Positions 9,670 through 18,567 of a stretch of DNA of 47,570 nt are shown piece by piece. The notes under the pieces are model-generated. The model had not been told where the DNA came from. It made no database searches and saw only the letters and a program-made list of their open reading frames with translations. Positions within the stretch are counted from its first letter, which is position 1; each line of letters begins with the position of its first letter. The position numbers and the translations under genes are program-made. This DNA is from Pirellulales bacterium. Lineage in GTDB: Bacteria; Planctomycetota; Planctomycetia; Pirellulales; UBA7805. The DNA is taken from the NCBI GenBank assembly GCA_030751095.1, contig JASMGX010000005.1, positions 1 to 47,570 of the forward strand, written 5' to 3'.

Positions 9670-10476
9670 GTTCTTCACCTCAAACACAGCACCGGTGTGG
9701 CCACCGCCAATTCCGACAATGTTGCTAGCAGCCAAATCCAGCGTACGATTTTTACCGGCAGGTCCTTGTGGTGGAGATAACACGGTGGGGATGCCGCGCA
9801 TCAAAATTACGACATCGGAATTTTACGGATACCCAATAGTGGCAGCCATTTACATCCGCCTTGAGGATATCTTAAACGGCCACCGTTGTCAAAGACAAAA
9901 CCTGCTCTGCCGGGGAAGCAGCAGGGTCGAAAACGATAAAAACTGCTTATTTTCTGCCTCCAACAGATATCTCCCCAAGGGAGGGAGAGCATGGCCGGCT
10001 ATCTCGAGTTTTTCTTTTTGGCCGATGCGAGATTGGTCGATGGCTCCCGCCGCAGCGGCGAGAGAACAAAGAGGGACACCAAGTTCCATGGCTCGTTCGA
10101 ATGTTGTCTCGATATAAAAAATGGAAACCGGCACTCAAGGAACAACCGACAACTCTCCATTCGGTTCTGCCGTTTTTAGACGCACGAGCCAAAATGTGTA
10201 ACGCAGAGAACCCGCATCGACCCTAAAGGCGCGATTTAGAGATGTGTGCATCCAGTTTGGCACCCGCTTCACACATTGTTCCGACAAGTGCAACATCGTC
10301 ATCACGTTACAGGGAAGTTCTTTCGAGTTTCGAACAGATATCATCCGCAATGAAATCAGACCTGAATGTCTCTTTCTGCAAACGCAATTATATTTCAGAA
10401 ATTTCCAAAAAAGAATGTGGCGCGTATCGAATGCCTATATAGTATCTTTTCCGGTTTATTTTAATGGAGGTACAGC
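9670..10476. other. 807-base intergenic region between divergent DUF1501 operon and pentapeptide lipoprotein gene
   Basis: Short open frames exist on both strands here, but none has a plausible ribosome-binding site together with a recognisable product, so I call no gene. The region separates divergent transcripts and should hold both promoters. Before the plus-strand gene there is a TATAGT -10-like hexamer at 10438-10443 without a good -35 box. On the minus side there is a hairpin with a T-rich flank (listed separately). Nothing else is evident. Confidence 0.5.
9890..9925 (-). terminator. Terminator-like hairpin in the leader of the DUF1501 operon
   Basis: On the minus strand, CCTGCT and AGCAGG (9925-9901) can pair around a GC-rich loop and are followed directly by TTTTGTCTTTG (9900-9890). 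That is the layout of an intrinsic terminator or attenuator, about 220 bases before the DUF1501 start codon. No minus-strand gene is seen upstream, so it could end a small leader RNA. The stem is short and the T run interrupted. Confidence 0.3.
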
Positions 10477-11043
10477 ATGCGTTATCTGGGGCTATCTCTG
10501 GCACTGGCATCCATTATTGGCTGCGGCAATTCCATCAAACCCAACGCAGACTTAACGGCAGCATACTTAAATGATGCCAACCTGAACAAAACCGATCTTG
10601 GGTACGCGAACCTCTTTGAATCGCACCTGCGTTCGGCTGACCTGAGCGGATCAAACTTGACCCATACCAATCTTCAGGCCGCCGATCTGAGCAGAGCCGA
10701 TCTGGATGGTGCCAGCCTGAGCTTTGCAGACTTAAAAGGCGCGAAACTGGTTTCGGCAAACCTGATCGGGGTCGACCTGTCGTTTGCAGACCTCGGCAAG
10801 GCTGATTTATCCGGGGCAGTAATGACTTCTGCGAATTTGACACAGGCGAACCTTCGCAAGGCGAATCTCACCAACGCGAACCTGAGTGGTGCGAATTTGA
10901 CCGGTGCTTTTTTTCGATATTCCGAGGGTTGGGACAAGGCAACCTGGACCGGTGCGTACTACGACACAGAACACCCTGCTGTGTGGCCGAAGGACATGGA
11001 TCCGACAACGCTCGGCATCACTGAGAAAAAGCCCGAGGATTAA
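10477..11043 (+). CDS. Pentapeptide-repeat lipoprotein
   Basis: This 188-residue protein has a lipoprotein signal (MRYLGLSLALASIIGC, lipobox IIGC with the acylated Cys at 16). About 25 consecutive pentapeptide repeats of the A(D/N)LXX type follow, from roughly residue 24 to 145 (for example ADLSGSNLTHTNLQAADLSR). This should fold as a right-handed quadrilateral beta-helix. A short non-repeat tail follows (GWDKATWTGAYYDTEHPAVW). TGGAGG seven bases before the ATG fixes the start. The gene stands alone between divergent and convergent neighbours. The lipobox implies attachment to a membrane facing the periplasm. Pentapeptide proteins have varied roles, so no function is assigned. Structure call firm. 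Confidence 0.9.
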   Translation: MRYLGLSLALASIIGCGNSIKPNADLTAAYLNDANLNKTDLGYANLFESHLRSADLSGSNLTHTNLQAADLSRADLDGASLSFADLKGAKLVSANLIGVDLSFADLGKADLSGAVMTSANLTQANLRKANLTNANLSGANLTGAFFRYSEGWDKATWTGAYYDTEHPAVWPKDMDPTTLGITEKKPED

Positions 11044-11143
11044 CTCCCACGATGAACGATTCCCACATCCTTCAATAGGGGCGATGCTTACTCGCACCAC
11101 ACCGAGAGATTCAAGGGGGGGATTCAGAGCGGGAACCTGCGAA

Positions 11144-14100
11144 TCAGGGTGCTTTGGCTGCCCCACTCGGCGCTTTCGGGTCCGATTGCCCGGGCCGCAA
11201 GAGCGAGCCATCGAGCTCGCTCAGATAACGGACCAGATCTCGCAAATCCGCCCGGGGCAGGCCGCTGGTTAGGCCCGAAGGCATCAAGGTCCCGGCCGCT
11301 TCGAACCGGTCCACCGTCCGCCAGGGAATCATTTCCTCTTTTTTGGTGACCGCATCAAGCAGGACGATGCCATCGGGACTCTCGCTGACCTTGATCCCCT
11401 GAAACACTTTGCCGTCGTGCGTGAAAATCGTAATCGAGACATACCCTTCCTTGATCTCGCGGGCCGGCCAGACCACCGCTTCAATAATCCGGTCGACCGG
11501 CATCCCCCGGCCAACACTGCTCAAGTCAGGCCCAACTTTTTCGCCCTTACCATAGATCGCATGGCACGCGGCGCAGTTGAGGTAGGCCGATTGAAAGACC
11601 TCTTTGCCACGTTCGGCATTTCCGTTTTCCAAGACCTCCAAAGCGAGCGCGTTGATCCATACCGGATCGTGCGCCCGTTGCACGCTCTTGAGCCCGAGTG
11701 CCGAATCGAGAACTTCGGTAAGCCTCTCGTGAGAAACCGCCGCAGCGCTCGCGGCGCGGCGCAACTGTCCCGCGGCAGCGGAGGGAATCGTCGCACCAGA
11801 GAGCGCATCGGCCAATGCAGCGGCGCCCTCCTTACGGACAAGAATCGCGGCAAGCAGATCGCTCGCCTGCTGCTCGGTCGTTATCGATTCGATCAACTCT
11901 GTAGCCCGCTTTGCCGCTGCGGCAATGTCCGTCTGCGCCCAACTCCCGAGCGCCGCACAGGCGAGTTGCCAGTTTTTTGGGTTTTCCGACAACGCATTTA
12001 GTGTCTCGGTCGCGCTGGCGGCACCGAGGGGCAAAAGCGCCTTCGCTGCTGCGCACCGCACCTCGGTAGCCTCGGAGAGATCGGTGGCAAATTGCAGAAC
12101 CTCAGCAGATAGCTCTTCCATCTTCCAACTGGCCGCCAAATCGATCGCAGCGGCCCGCATGGCAGAATCATCGCTGCCGAGCCAGCGCCGCATTGGAGCA
12201 ATCCAATCTCCCTCTGGCCGCACACCGCGCAAAAGCGCAGCGGTGGCAACGCTCTCGAGCAATGCGGCGCTGAGGTCCTCATGCCGCAGGACGTATGCGA
12301 GTTCTTTCGGGCCACCGGCTAGCGCCAATCGGCGGAGCATCTGCTCGCGAATCTTCGGGCTCAGGCGACCGACGAGTTTCGGGTTCTGCAAGAATGCTAA
12401 CATCTCCGCAGATCCATCCGCGCTGAGAACAAATGCGATCCGCTCGGGATCCTTGCCGAAATCGATCGAGCCGGCCACAAAGGCATCGCGCCAATGCGGC
12501 CCGAGCGCATGAACCGCATGCACCAGAGCATAATCAATGTATTTGTTTCGCGGTGCATCGACCGCGCGAGCAGCAACCTCCATCGCCCGCGCATCGGGCA
12601 CATAACTGCACGCCACAACCGCTTCAAGTCGAACGCGCTCATTTTCATCGCGAACCAAGGTGGCCAGGGTACTAAGCGGATCGCGAAGCCGGTCCTGCCA
12701 GAGTCCGACCACGCGGGCGGCATAGGCACGCGCACGCGGATCGCGCGCTGCGACCAATTTGGAAAGAAGCTGCTCATCGACATATTCGTGCGACTGCAGA
12801 ACACCGATCGCCCGGTAGAGGAGTTGTTCGTATGCCGGATCCTTCTCATCCATTTTGTCGACCCACGCCAACACCGCAGAGACCACTTTCTCTGAGTCGC
12901 CAGCCTGAAGCAACCGCCGGACCTGATGCCGCTCGTACCGCTCGCCGCTGCGAAGTTTTTCGACCAGTTCCGGGATTTTCAATCCCGTCAAATCGGAAGG
13001 CGTGCGAAGGGGACGGTCTTTTGCGCTCACGCGCCAGATCCGGCCATGCTCCTTATCGCGGTCCGGATGCCGGTACGATGCTTGATAGTGGCCAATAATC
13101 GGGTTGTACCAATCCGCCACATAGAGAGCTCCATCCGGTCCGATCCGCATGTCGACGGGACGGAAGCTACGGTGTTTGGAAACGATCAGGGGCGCCATTT
13201 CCTCGAGCTTCATGTTCTGCGAATCATCCTCTAGCCGGAAACGGAGGATGGTATTGTTCAGAAAACTCCCGGTCACGATTTGGTTGGCGGTCTCGGAGCC
13301 AAAATGCTCACCGCCTAAAAACTCCGTCGAGGCGACTTTGTCGCGATTCCAGAGCGTCGGTAGCGGCTGACGATGGCTATGCCGGATCAGGGCGGGCGTC
13401 ATCCAGAAAATGCCGTGACCATTACCCGCTGCGAGGATCGGCTGCCCCCAGTCATCAAACGCCAATCCCCAGGGGTTGTGTGGTGGTGCTTCACGACCGA
13501 AAAACGGATCGAGTTGCAAGCGCCGCGGCCGCAGACGCCAGAGTCCGGCGTTGTCGAGTCGTTCGATGCCCCACGGCGTTTCGATCCGCGAAAAAATATG
13601 CAAACCCTGCGAGAAAAAAAGATCGCCCCCCGGGCTCCAGGTAAAATTATTGATGAGCTGGTGGGTATCGCCGATCCCGAAGCCGGTCAGCACCAAACGC
13701 CGCGTGTCCGCCTTTCCGTCGCCATCGGTGTCTCTCAGATGCAGCAGATCCGGTCCACTACCGACGTACACGCCGCCATCCCCCAGTTCGATTCCCTGCG
13801 GCAAAAAGAGGTTTTCGGCAAACGTCTGCCTCCCGTCCGCCTTTCCATCGCCATCGCTATCGGAGAGGACCACGATTTTGTCGTTGGCTTTCTCGCCCGG
13901 CTTGATCTGCGGGTAGAGTGGAGTACTGATCACATATAGTTTGCCATCCGGGCCCCATCGCATCTGGATCGGATTGGCAATCCCGTCCTTCTCCGATGCA
14001 AAGAGGCTCACCTCGTATCCCGGCGCAACTTCAAACGTTTCGAGTTCCTGCTCCGGCGAAAGTGCATCGGCAGCAAACGCCGCCCGCAGAGTGACTGCCA

Positions 14101-14146
14101 AAAGGACACAACAGATGGGCATACAATAGCGCAGAGGTCGGATCAC
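11144..14146 (-). CDS. PVC-type heme-binding protein: beta-propeller, HEAT repeats, C-terminal c-type cytochrome
   Basis: This exported protein of about 1000 residues belongs to the planctomycete membrane-bound dehydrogenase-like, PVC-type heme-binding class. A signal peptide (about 1-27) precedes a six-bladed propeller-like region (about 40-390) with two DxDGDGxxD motifs (SDSDGDGKADGR and RDTDGDGKADTR) and the family stretch DGALYVADWYNPIIGHYQ. HEAT-like helical repeats cover about 410-820. A cytochrome c module carries CAACH at 858-862 in context NCAACHAIYGKGEKVGPDLS. The frame is open back to a TTG at 14194, but a GTG at 14146 preceded by AGAGAGG gives a good signal peptide and avoids overlap with the upstream gene. 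The upstream SGNH/DUF1080 gene is probably co-transcribed. An oxidoreductase role on sugars or alcohols is a family-level guess. Confidence 0.88.
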   Translation of the reverse strand: MIRPLRYCMPICCVLLAVTLRAAFAADALSPEQELETFEVAPGYEVSLFASEKDGIANPIQMRWGPDGKLYVISTPLYPQIKPGEKANDKIVVLSDSDGDGKADGRQTFAENLFLPQGIELGDGGVYVGSGPDLLHLRDTDGDGKADTRRLVLTGFGIGDTHQLINNFTWSPGGDLFFSQGLHIFSRIETPWGIERLDNAGLWRLRPRRLQLDPFFGREAPPHNPWGLAFDDWGQPILAAGNGHGIFWMTPALIRHSHRQPLPTLWNRDKVASTEFLGGEHFGSETANQIVTGSFLNNTILRFRLEDDSQNMKLEEMAPLIVSKHRSFRPVDMRIGPDGALYVADWYNPIIGHYQASYRHPDRDKEHGRIWRVSAKDRPLRTPSDLTGLKIPELVEKLRSGERYERHQVRRLLQAGDSEKVVSAVLAWVDKMDEKDPAYEQLLYRAIGVLQSHEYVDEQLLSKLVAARDPRARAYAARVVGLWQDRLRDPLSTLATLVRDENERVRLEAVVACSYVPDARAMEVAARAVDAPRNKYIDYALVHAVHALGPHWRDAFVAGSIDFGKDPERIAFVLSADGSAEMLAFLQNPKLVGRLSPKIREQMLRRLALAGGPKELAYVLRHEDLSAALLESVATAALLRGVRPEGDWIAPMRRWLGSDDSAMRAAAIDLAASWKMEELSAEVLQFATDLSEATEVRCAAAKALLPLGAASATETLNALSENPKNWQLACAALGSWAQTDIAAAAKRATELIESITTEQQASDLLAAILVRKEGAAALADALSGATIPSAAAGQLRRAASAAAVSHERLTEVLDSALGLKSVQRAHDPVWINALALEVLENGNAERGKEVFQSAYLNCAACHAIYGKGEKVGPDLSSVGRGMPVDRIIEAVVWPAREIKEGYVSITIFTHDGKVFQGIKVSESPDGIVLLDAVTKKEEMIPWRTVDRFEAAGTLMPSGLTSGLPRADLRDLVRYLSELDGSLLRPGQSDPKAPSGAAKAP

Positions 14147-14180
14147 AGACACCTCTCTAAAAGGCAATGGACGCCACACC

Positions 14181-15716
14181 TTACTGGGGGGCAACCTGTT
14201 TGCTGATGTCCGCCTCGAGCGCAGAGATCAGCGGTAAAAATTCTTCCATTTCGTCAGGGAACGTTCGGACCTTGTGGGACGGGTCCTGGCTGAAGGGGAC
14301 CATCATCCGCGTGCCGCCGAGGAAGGCCCAGTTGGTGGGACGCCAGTAGTTGAACCAGAGCCGGTTTTTTTCGCGGACTAATGCTCGAACCGGTTCGAGC
14401 TGCTCCGACCATTTGTGCGCCACACCTAGTTGTCCCGCGGTCTCTTCGGCAACGCCAAGCCAAGCATCCGGCGCAAGGTGCATTCCATCCGTGGTTTGCC
14501 GATCGGGTGCAGCCGGGCTAGGCGCGTTAAAAAGATCGACAAACACATAACCCCGCCTTGCAGCCAGATCGCCCGTGGCAGCAACGTACTCGCCAAGCGA
14601 TTCGTTCAACTGCGCCAGATCGGGCAGGGGGGGCTCGGGAGTTTCAAACGGGATCGGAGAAACAAGCACGATGCGGTCTGCGTATGCCGAAAGCCGGTCC
14701 AGAAGTTTTTCATATGCTGCGACAAATTCCGATATTTTCTCGCGTCCCGCCATCGACTCAGGCCCTCCGAAGCTTGCGATGATGACCGTCGGCGCAACGC
14801 GAGGCAATTGTTTCTCCCAGCTACCAAAATAGGGGGGTCGCTGTTGCGAAAAAACGGTATCGGCTTGCCACGCCATGTTGCGAAAGCGGACCGAGCCGCC
14901 CGCTGCACGCGAGAGCAGCGATTCGAGATACCCGTACCGCGAGGCAAGCATCGCATTGGTCCCGCCGACAAAAACGACCGTATCATCTTTGCGGAGCGCA
15001 AAGGGAGTTGTCGGCTTTGCTTTCTTTTCCTGTGCCGCGCTCACCTTTTCGATCCGGGGCCGAAGCGCATCGATAAGTTCTTTTTCATTTTTACCGGCAA
15101 TCGACAAGGGGGGGTTTTTTACTAATTTGAGATCGGCAAAGACCAGTTTCATCGGCGGCCCTGCATGCAGTTGCAAGCTTATCTGCCCCGAGAGCGCCCC
15201 TTTCGGGTCGTCGATTGCGACGGAAATCACGCCGTTAATCGCCGTCCAGATCCGGTGGCCGACCGCCAGTATCTCATACTCGTTCCACGCGTCGGGCTTA
15301 ACCTGCTCTTCGCCCACACTCGGCCAGTCCAGAAAGGCCCGGCCATGCTCCTCATACAAACAGCCCCAGCTCCCTTTTCCGATATCGGCTTGATAGCCGA
15401 TCGCAAATCCCCCTTTACCGGGTCGGCTTCGAAACTGCACTCCGCTGTTGCCGCTGTTGGGGATCAGTTTGACTTTGAAGGAGAGGTAGAAGTCGCCTAC
15501 TTTTTCGTCCGACCAGAGAAATTCATTGCCTGGAATATATTCTTTCGATGCGCCCACAATCATTCCGTCCTGGACCGACCAGTACTTGTGGTTGCCCTGC
15601 CAGCGGTCCAGGTTTTTGCCATTAAAAAACCCTTTCGCAATTTCCGGTTCACCCGCCGCTGCGGGGAGAGCCAGTACCAGAGACAAACAGAACCAGATTA
15701 TTTTTTTTTGCTGCAT
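14181..15716 (-). CDS. Secreted DUF1080 lectin-like domain fused to an SGNH/GDSL-hydrolase-like domain
   Basis: This 511-residue exported protein has a signal peptide at 1-21. A DUF1080 (3-keto-disaccharide hydrolase/LamG-like jelly roll) domain spans about 26-200, with FFNGKNLDRWQGN and SGNSGVQFRSRPGKGGF. An SGNH-like domain spans about 240-490. Block I reads VVFVGGTN (251-254) where active GDSL enzymes have GDS, so the usual nucleophile Ser is missing. Block III-like FGGPES (316-321) and the Asp/His block DGMHLAPDAW (410-419) are kept. It may therefore be a binding module or use altered chemistry. It lies between the cupin gene (65 bases upstream) and the PVC-type cytochrome gene (34 bases downstream), suggesting one transcript for carbohydrate handling at the cell surface. 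Confidence 0.85.
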   Translation of the reverse strand: MQQKKIIWFCLSLVLALPAAAGEPEIAKGFFNGKNLDRWQGNHKYWSVQDGMIVGASKEYIPGNEFLWSDEKVGDFYLSFKVKLIPNSGNSGVQFRSRPGKGGFAIGYQADIGKGSWGCLYEEHGRAFLDWPSVGEEQVKPDAWNEYEILAVGHRIWTAINGVISVAIDDPKGALSGQISLQLHAGPPMKLVFADLKLVKNPPLSIAGKNEKELIDALRPRIEKVSAAQEKKAKPTTPFALRKDDTVVFVGGTNAMLASRYGYLESLLSRAAGGSVRFRNMAWQADTVFSQQRPPYFGSWEKQLPRVAPTVIIASFGGPESMAGREKISEFVAAYEKLLDRLSAYADRIVLVSPIPFETPEPPLPDLAQLNESLGEYVAATGDLAARRGYVFVDLFNAPSPAAPDRQTTDGMHLAPDAWLGVAEETAGQLGVAHKWSEQLEPVRALVREKNRLWFNYWRPTNWAFLGGTRMMVPFSQDPSHKVRTFPDEMEEFLPLISALEADISKQVAPQ

Positions 15717-15781
15717 ACCGATATTCCGTTACTCTGCCTCTTGGGCGAATGGGATTTTGGACGAATGCTTGAGGGAAAAAC

Positions 15782-16204
15782 TCAGTAAAGGACCGGCGCT
15801 TTAAGTGAGCACCAGGGCTCTTCCTGGTAGACATCGATCAGGGCCGGGCCTTCGAATTTGGCGGGGGACAGAATGGCGAGAAATTCAAGCGTGGTATCGA
15901 ACGGGTTATAGGTACCGTGGACTACGTCGATGGGGATGTGGGCAATTTCTCCCGGCCCCAGGATTTGATGCTCCTGCTCAATCCACTGCTCTGCCTTACC
16001 GGAGAGCACGTAGATAATTTCTTCCATTTCCGGGTGACGATGGAATTGATGGGCTTTGCCCGCTGGCATCGCGACACGGACCAACAGCAGTTTTTCTGCA
16101 TCCACAAGCCCGGGACGCGCGAGCCAGTCGTGGGGACCCCAGGGGAATTCTTCCACCTCAACTTGATCGCCCGAAACAAAGCGAAGCAGTTCCGATTTAT
16201 CCAT
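15782..16204 (-). CDS. Small cupin-2 domain protein
   Basis: This 140-residue single-domain cupin is probably cytoplasmic, with no signal peptide. Cupin motif 1 is visible as HQFHRHPEMEEIIYVLSG (about 53-70), with the metal-ligand pattern His-x-x-His and a downstream Glu. Motif 2 lies around PGEIAHIPIDVVHGTYN (about 84-100), with the second His. This pattern fits a mononuclear metal centre. Cupins cover isomerases, dioxygenases and sensors, so the reaction is not assigned. The ATG at 16204 is preceded by ACGAGGA at six bases. It heads the minus-strand set with the DUF1080-SGNH and PVC-cytochrome genes and is divergent from the PEP-hydrolase-like gene, with 147 bases between them. Confidence 0.85.
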   Translation of the reverse strand: MDKSELLRFVSGDQVEVEEFPWGPHDWLARPGLVDAEKLLLVRVAMPAGKAHQFHRHPEMEEIIYVLSGKAEQWIEQEHQILGPGEIAHIPIDVVHGTYNPFDTTLEFLAILSPAKFEGPALIDVYQEEPWCSLKAPVLY

Positions 16205-16257
16205 AACGAATCCTCGTTGCGGAAATTGAGGCGGAAAACGTGTTGAGCGCTCGGCCC

Positions 16258-16286
16258 TTAGCCAGACTTCTGCTGGAAAGTATAAT
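16258..16286 (+). promoter_or_regulatory. Candidate sigma-70-type promoter for the TIM-barrel/mod gene run
   Basis: A perfect TATAAT sits at 16281-16286, with a weak TTAGCC at 16258-16263 and 17 bases between. Transcription would start near 16293, about 59 bases before the ATG at 16352. The -10 box is convincing and the -35 poor, so an activator may help. It lies in the cupin/TIM-barrel divergent gap. Confidence 0.45.
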
Positions 16287-16351
16287 CGAGAGCCACATCA
16301 TTCATAAGGGCCGTACAAACTACTTCCAAAACCCCGAGAGGATTTTCGCCC

Positions 16352-17203
16352 ATGCCGCCTAGCACAACGTTTCAATTAGCTCCAACTCGCAAAGAAATTC
16401 TCGCCGCCCTCCGCAGCCAAATCGATGCCGCCAAACCGATTATTGGCGCAGGAGCGGGCACAGGCATCTCCGGCAAGTTTGCCGAAGCGGGCGGCGTGGA
16501 CCTGATTGTGATCTACAATTCCGGCCGCTATCGCATGGCAGGTCGCGGTTCGACCGCTGGGCTGATGGCCTATGGTGATGCGAACGCGATCGTCGTCGAT
16601 ATGGCCCGAGAAGTGTTGCCGGTGGTTCGCAACACACCGGTCCTCGCCGGCGTACATGGCACCGATCCGTTTCGCATGATGCCGGTCTTTCTTTCCGAAC
16701 TCAAGGAGATGGGATTTGCCGGGGTCCAGAATTTCCCCACTGTGGGACTTATCGACGGACATTTCCGGACCACCCTCGAGGAGACCGGAATGAGCTACCA
16801 ACTGGAAATCGACATGATCGCATATGCGCACGAACTCGACCTGCTCACCACGCCCTATGTCTTCAACCCTGAGGAAGCGGTGGCGATGACGCAAGCGGGC
16901 GCCGACTTGATCGTGGCCCACATGGGCTGCACCACCAAAGGCAGCATCGGGGTGAGTACGGCCAAAAGCCTTGAAACGTGCGCGGAGGAAATTCAGGCGA
17001 TCCACGACGCGGCAAAATCGGTCCGCGAGGAGGTGATGGTGATCTGCCACGGGGGAACCATCAGCGAACCGGACGATGCGCAATACATTCTGGACAACAC
17101 GCAGGGAGTTGTTGGATTTTTCGGCGCCAGCAGCCTCGAGCGACTTCCCACCGAACGGGCGATCACCGAACAGGCCGAGACCTTTAAGGCGATGCGTGTC
17201 TAG
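16352..17203 (+). CDS. Phosphoenolpyruvate hydrolase-like TIM-barrel protein
   Basis: This 283-residue cytoplasmic protein belongs to the PEP hydrolase-like TIM-barrel family (related to PEP mutase/Tm-1 C-terminal domains). Conserved stretches visible are [20 protein letters not shown] (about 30-49), [56 protein letters not shown] and the C-terminal [10 protein letters not shown] and [10 protein letters not shown]. Glycine-rich strand ends such as these suit phosphate binding. The family's true substrate is poorly known, so PEP hydrolysis is only a name here. The start is an ATG with GAGAGGA about nine bases upstream. It is first in the run leading to the MoaD-like, ThiF-like and mod-type genes, with 140 bases before the carrier start. 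Confidence 0.87.
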   Translation: MPPSTTFQLAPTRKEILAALRSQIDAAKPIIGAGAGTGISGKFAEAGGVDLIVIYNSGRYRMAGRGSTAGLMAYGDANAIVVDMAREVLPVVRNTPVLAGVHGTDPFRMMPVFLSELKEMGFAGVQNFPTVGLIDGHFRTTLEETGMSYQLEIDMIAYAHELDLLTTPYVFNPEEAVAMTQAGADLIVAHMGCTTKGSIGVSTAKSLETCAEEIQAIHDAAKSVREEVMVICHGGTISEPDDAQYILDNTQGVVGFFGASSLERLPTERAITEQAETFKAMRV

Positions 17204-17343
17204 CGGCACGCGAGCCTTCCGAAGCAGGCAACAACAGGTATTTTTTAAAGGCAGCGGGCCGCACTGCGATGGAACCATTTTCCATCCTGTACGTTCCGCA
17301 AGAGCCTCCAGAGATAAACCGCGGGAACACCGCCGGGCGGCCC

Positions 17344-17622
17344 ATGCAAATCCATGTCCTCTATACGGCACAATTGAAGGATGCCGCGGGCGCCGCCGAG
17401 CAGATGATTATTCTTCCCGACCGAAGCACCGTCCGCCGCTGCCTTTCGGAAATTGTCCAGATCCATGGCGAGGCACTCCGCACGATGCTATTCGACTCCG
17501 AAGAAAACCTGCTTCCATCGGTACTCCTTTGCCTCGGAGACGAACAGATATCTATCGATCACGCATCGCCGCTCTCAGACGGTGATGAGCTGACATTGCT
17601 CAGTGCCATTAGCGGCGGATAA
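17344..17622 (+). CDS. MoaD/ThiS-like ubiquitin-fold sulfur carrier protein
   Basis: This protein of 92 residues has the beta-grasp pattern of MoaD/ThiS: an N-terminal strand IHVLYTAQLKDAAG, a central helix RRCLSEIVQIHGEALRTML, the strand DGDELTLLSAISGG and a terminal Gly-Gly. That C-terminus is the site that adenylation and thiocarboxylation need. In molybdopterin synthesis MoaD donates sulfur with MoaE; ThiS and CysO/HcyS types do so for thiamine or amino acids. An in-frame ATG at 17269 would add 25 residues without family similarity, so I prefer 17344, which gives typical family length. The partner activator gene starts 24 bases downstream. No moaE is present in the window, so the exact pathway is open. 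Confidence 0.82.
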   Translation: MQIHVLYTAQLKDAAGAAEQMIILPDRSTVRRCLSEIVQIHGEALRTMLFDSEENLLPSVLLCLGDEQISIDHASPLSDGDELTLLSAISGG

Positions 17623-17646
17623 TATTCTTTCCTTCAGGATGCAGCC

Positions 17647-18402
17647 ATGCCTCAGGCACCACTGAACAACGAAGAGAAGGAAATCTATGCGTGGCAGATT
17701 CCGGTTTGCGATTTCGGCGAAGAGGGCCAGGAGCGACTCAAGGGAGCGAGCGTCCTCATTTCCCGCATTGGCGGTCTCGGCGGCGTCGTTGCGTACGAAC
17801 TGGCCGCTGCGGGAATTGGCCATTTAATCCTCGCCCACGCAGGTGATATCAAACCGGGCGATCTCAACCGCCAACTCCTGATGACCCACGACGCCCTCGG
17901 CACACCGAGAATTGAATCGGCGAAAAAGCGGCTCTTGGAGCTCAACCCGCGTCTTCAGATTGACGCCGTTGCGCAAAACGTTGCCGAGGACAACGCCGCC
18001 GATCTGGTTTCCCGCGCCGACGTAGTGGTCGACTGCGCGCCACTCTTTGCAGAGCGCTATCTCTTAAACCGCCATGCCGTTGCCCAGGGCAAACATCTTA
18101 TCGAATGTTCGATGTACGAGATGGAATTCAACATCACTTCCATTGAGCCCGGCACGACACCTTGCCTGAGGTGCCTCTTCCCGGATGAGCCTCCCACCTG
18201 GAAGAGAGAGTTTCCTGTCTTCGGCGCGGTCTCCGGTGCCGTCGGATGTCTTGGTGCTACTGAAGCGATCAAGATACTCGGTGGCTTTGGAAATCCCCTC
18301 TACGGACAGATGATTCGCGGCGATCTACGGAACATGCAATTCCAAAAGATTACCATTCATCGAGACCCGTCTTGCCGGGAATGCGGGCATCTTTTTCAAT
18401 AA
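17647..18402 (+). CDS. MoeB/ThiF/HesA-family E1-like adenylyltransferase
   Basis: This 251-residue protein should activate the adjacent sulfur carrier by adenylating its terminal Gly-Gly. Visible are the ATP-binding loop RIGGLGG (40-46), the acidic strand end AGDIKPGDLNRQLL with the arginine finger (Arg75), the Asp near 129 in VVVDCAP, and two Zn-binding pairs, CLRC (173-176) and CREC (243-246). The helix motif GAVGCLGATEAIKIL carries Cys201. There is no rhodanese domain, so another protein must supply sulfur. Length matches MoeB (about 250). The gene lies 24 bases after the carrier and 165 bases before the double ModA gene. Whether it serves molybdopterin, thiamine or a sulfur amino acid carrier cannot be decided from its sequence alone. 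Confidence 0.86.
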   Translation: MPQAPLNNEEKEIYAWQIPVCDFGEEGQERLKGASVLISRIGGLGGVVAYELAAAGIGHLILAHAGDIKPGDLNRQLLMTHDALGTPRIESAKKRLLELNPRLQIDAVAQNVAEDNAADLVSRADVVVDCAPLFAERYLLNRHAVAQGKHLIECSMYEMEFNITSIEPGTTPCLRCLFPDEPPTWKREFPVFGAVSGAVGCLGATEAIKILGGFGNPLYGQMIRGDLRNMQFQKITIHRDPSCRECGHLFQ

Positions 18403-18567
18403 TGCCAGCGGTGTACGAGAATCGCATGTATTGTGATCTGCCCGCACTTCTTCGATGCCGCGCCAGCGAACCGCACCACGGCGTGCCCCATCTCGACCCG
18501 CTTCTTTACTCAAGCTAGGCTATGGATAGCTTCGAGAACCAATTTTTCACCAATCACCCGCTGTTCC

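Noticed and set aside
9807..10192. Three overlapping short minus-strand frames in the large gap
   Set aside because: No ribosome-binding site, no recognisable product, and codon content looks like random intergenic sequence.
11144..14194. Longer TTG start for the PVC-type cytochrome
   Set aside because: A GTG further in has a good Shine-Dalgarno and begins a signal peptide; the longer form overlaps the upstream gene.
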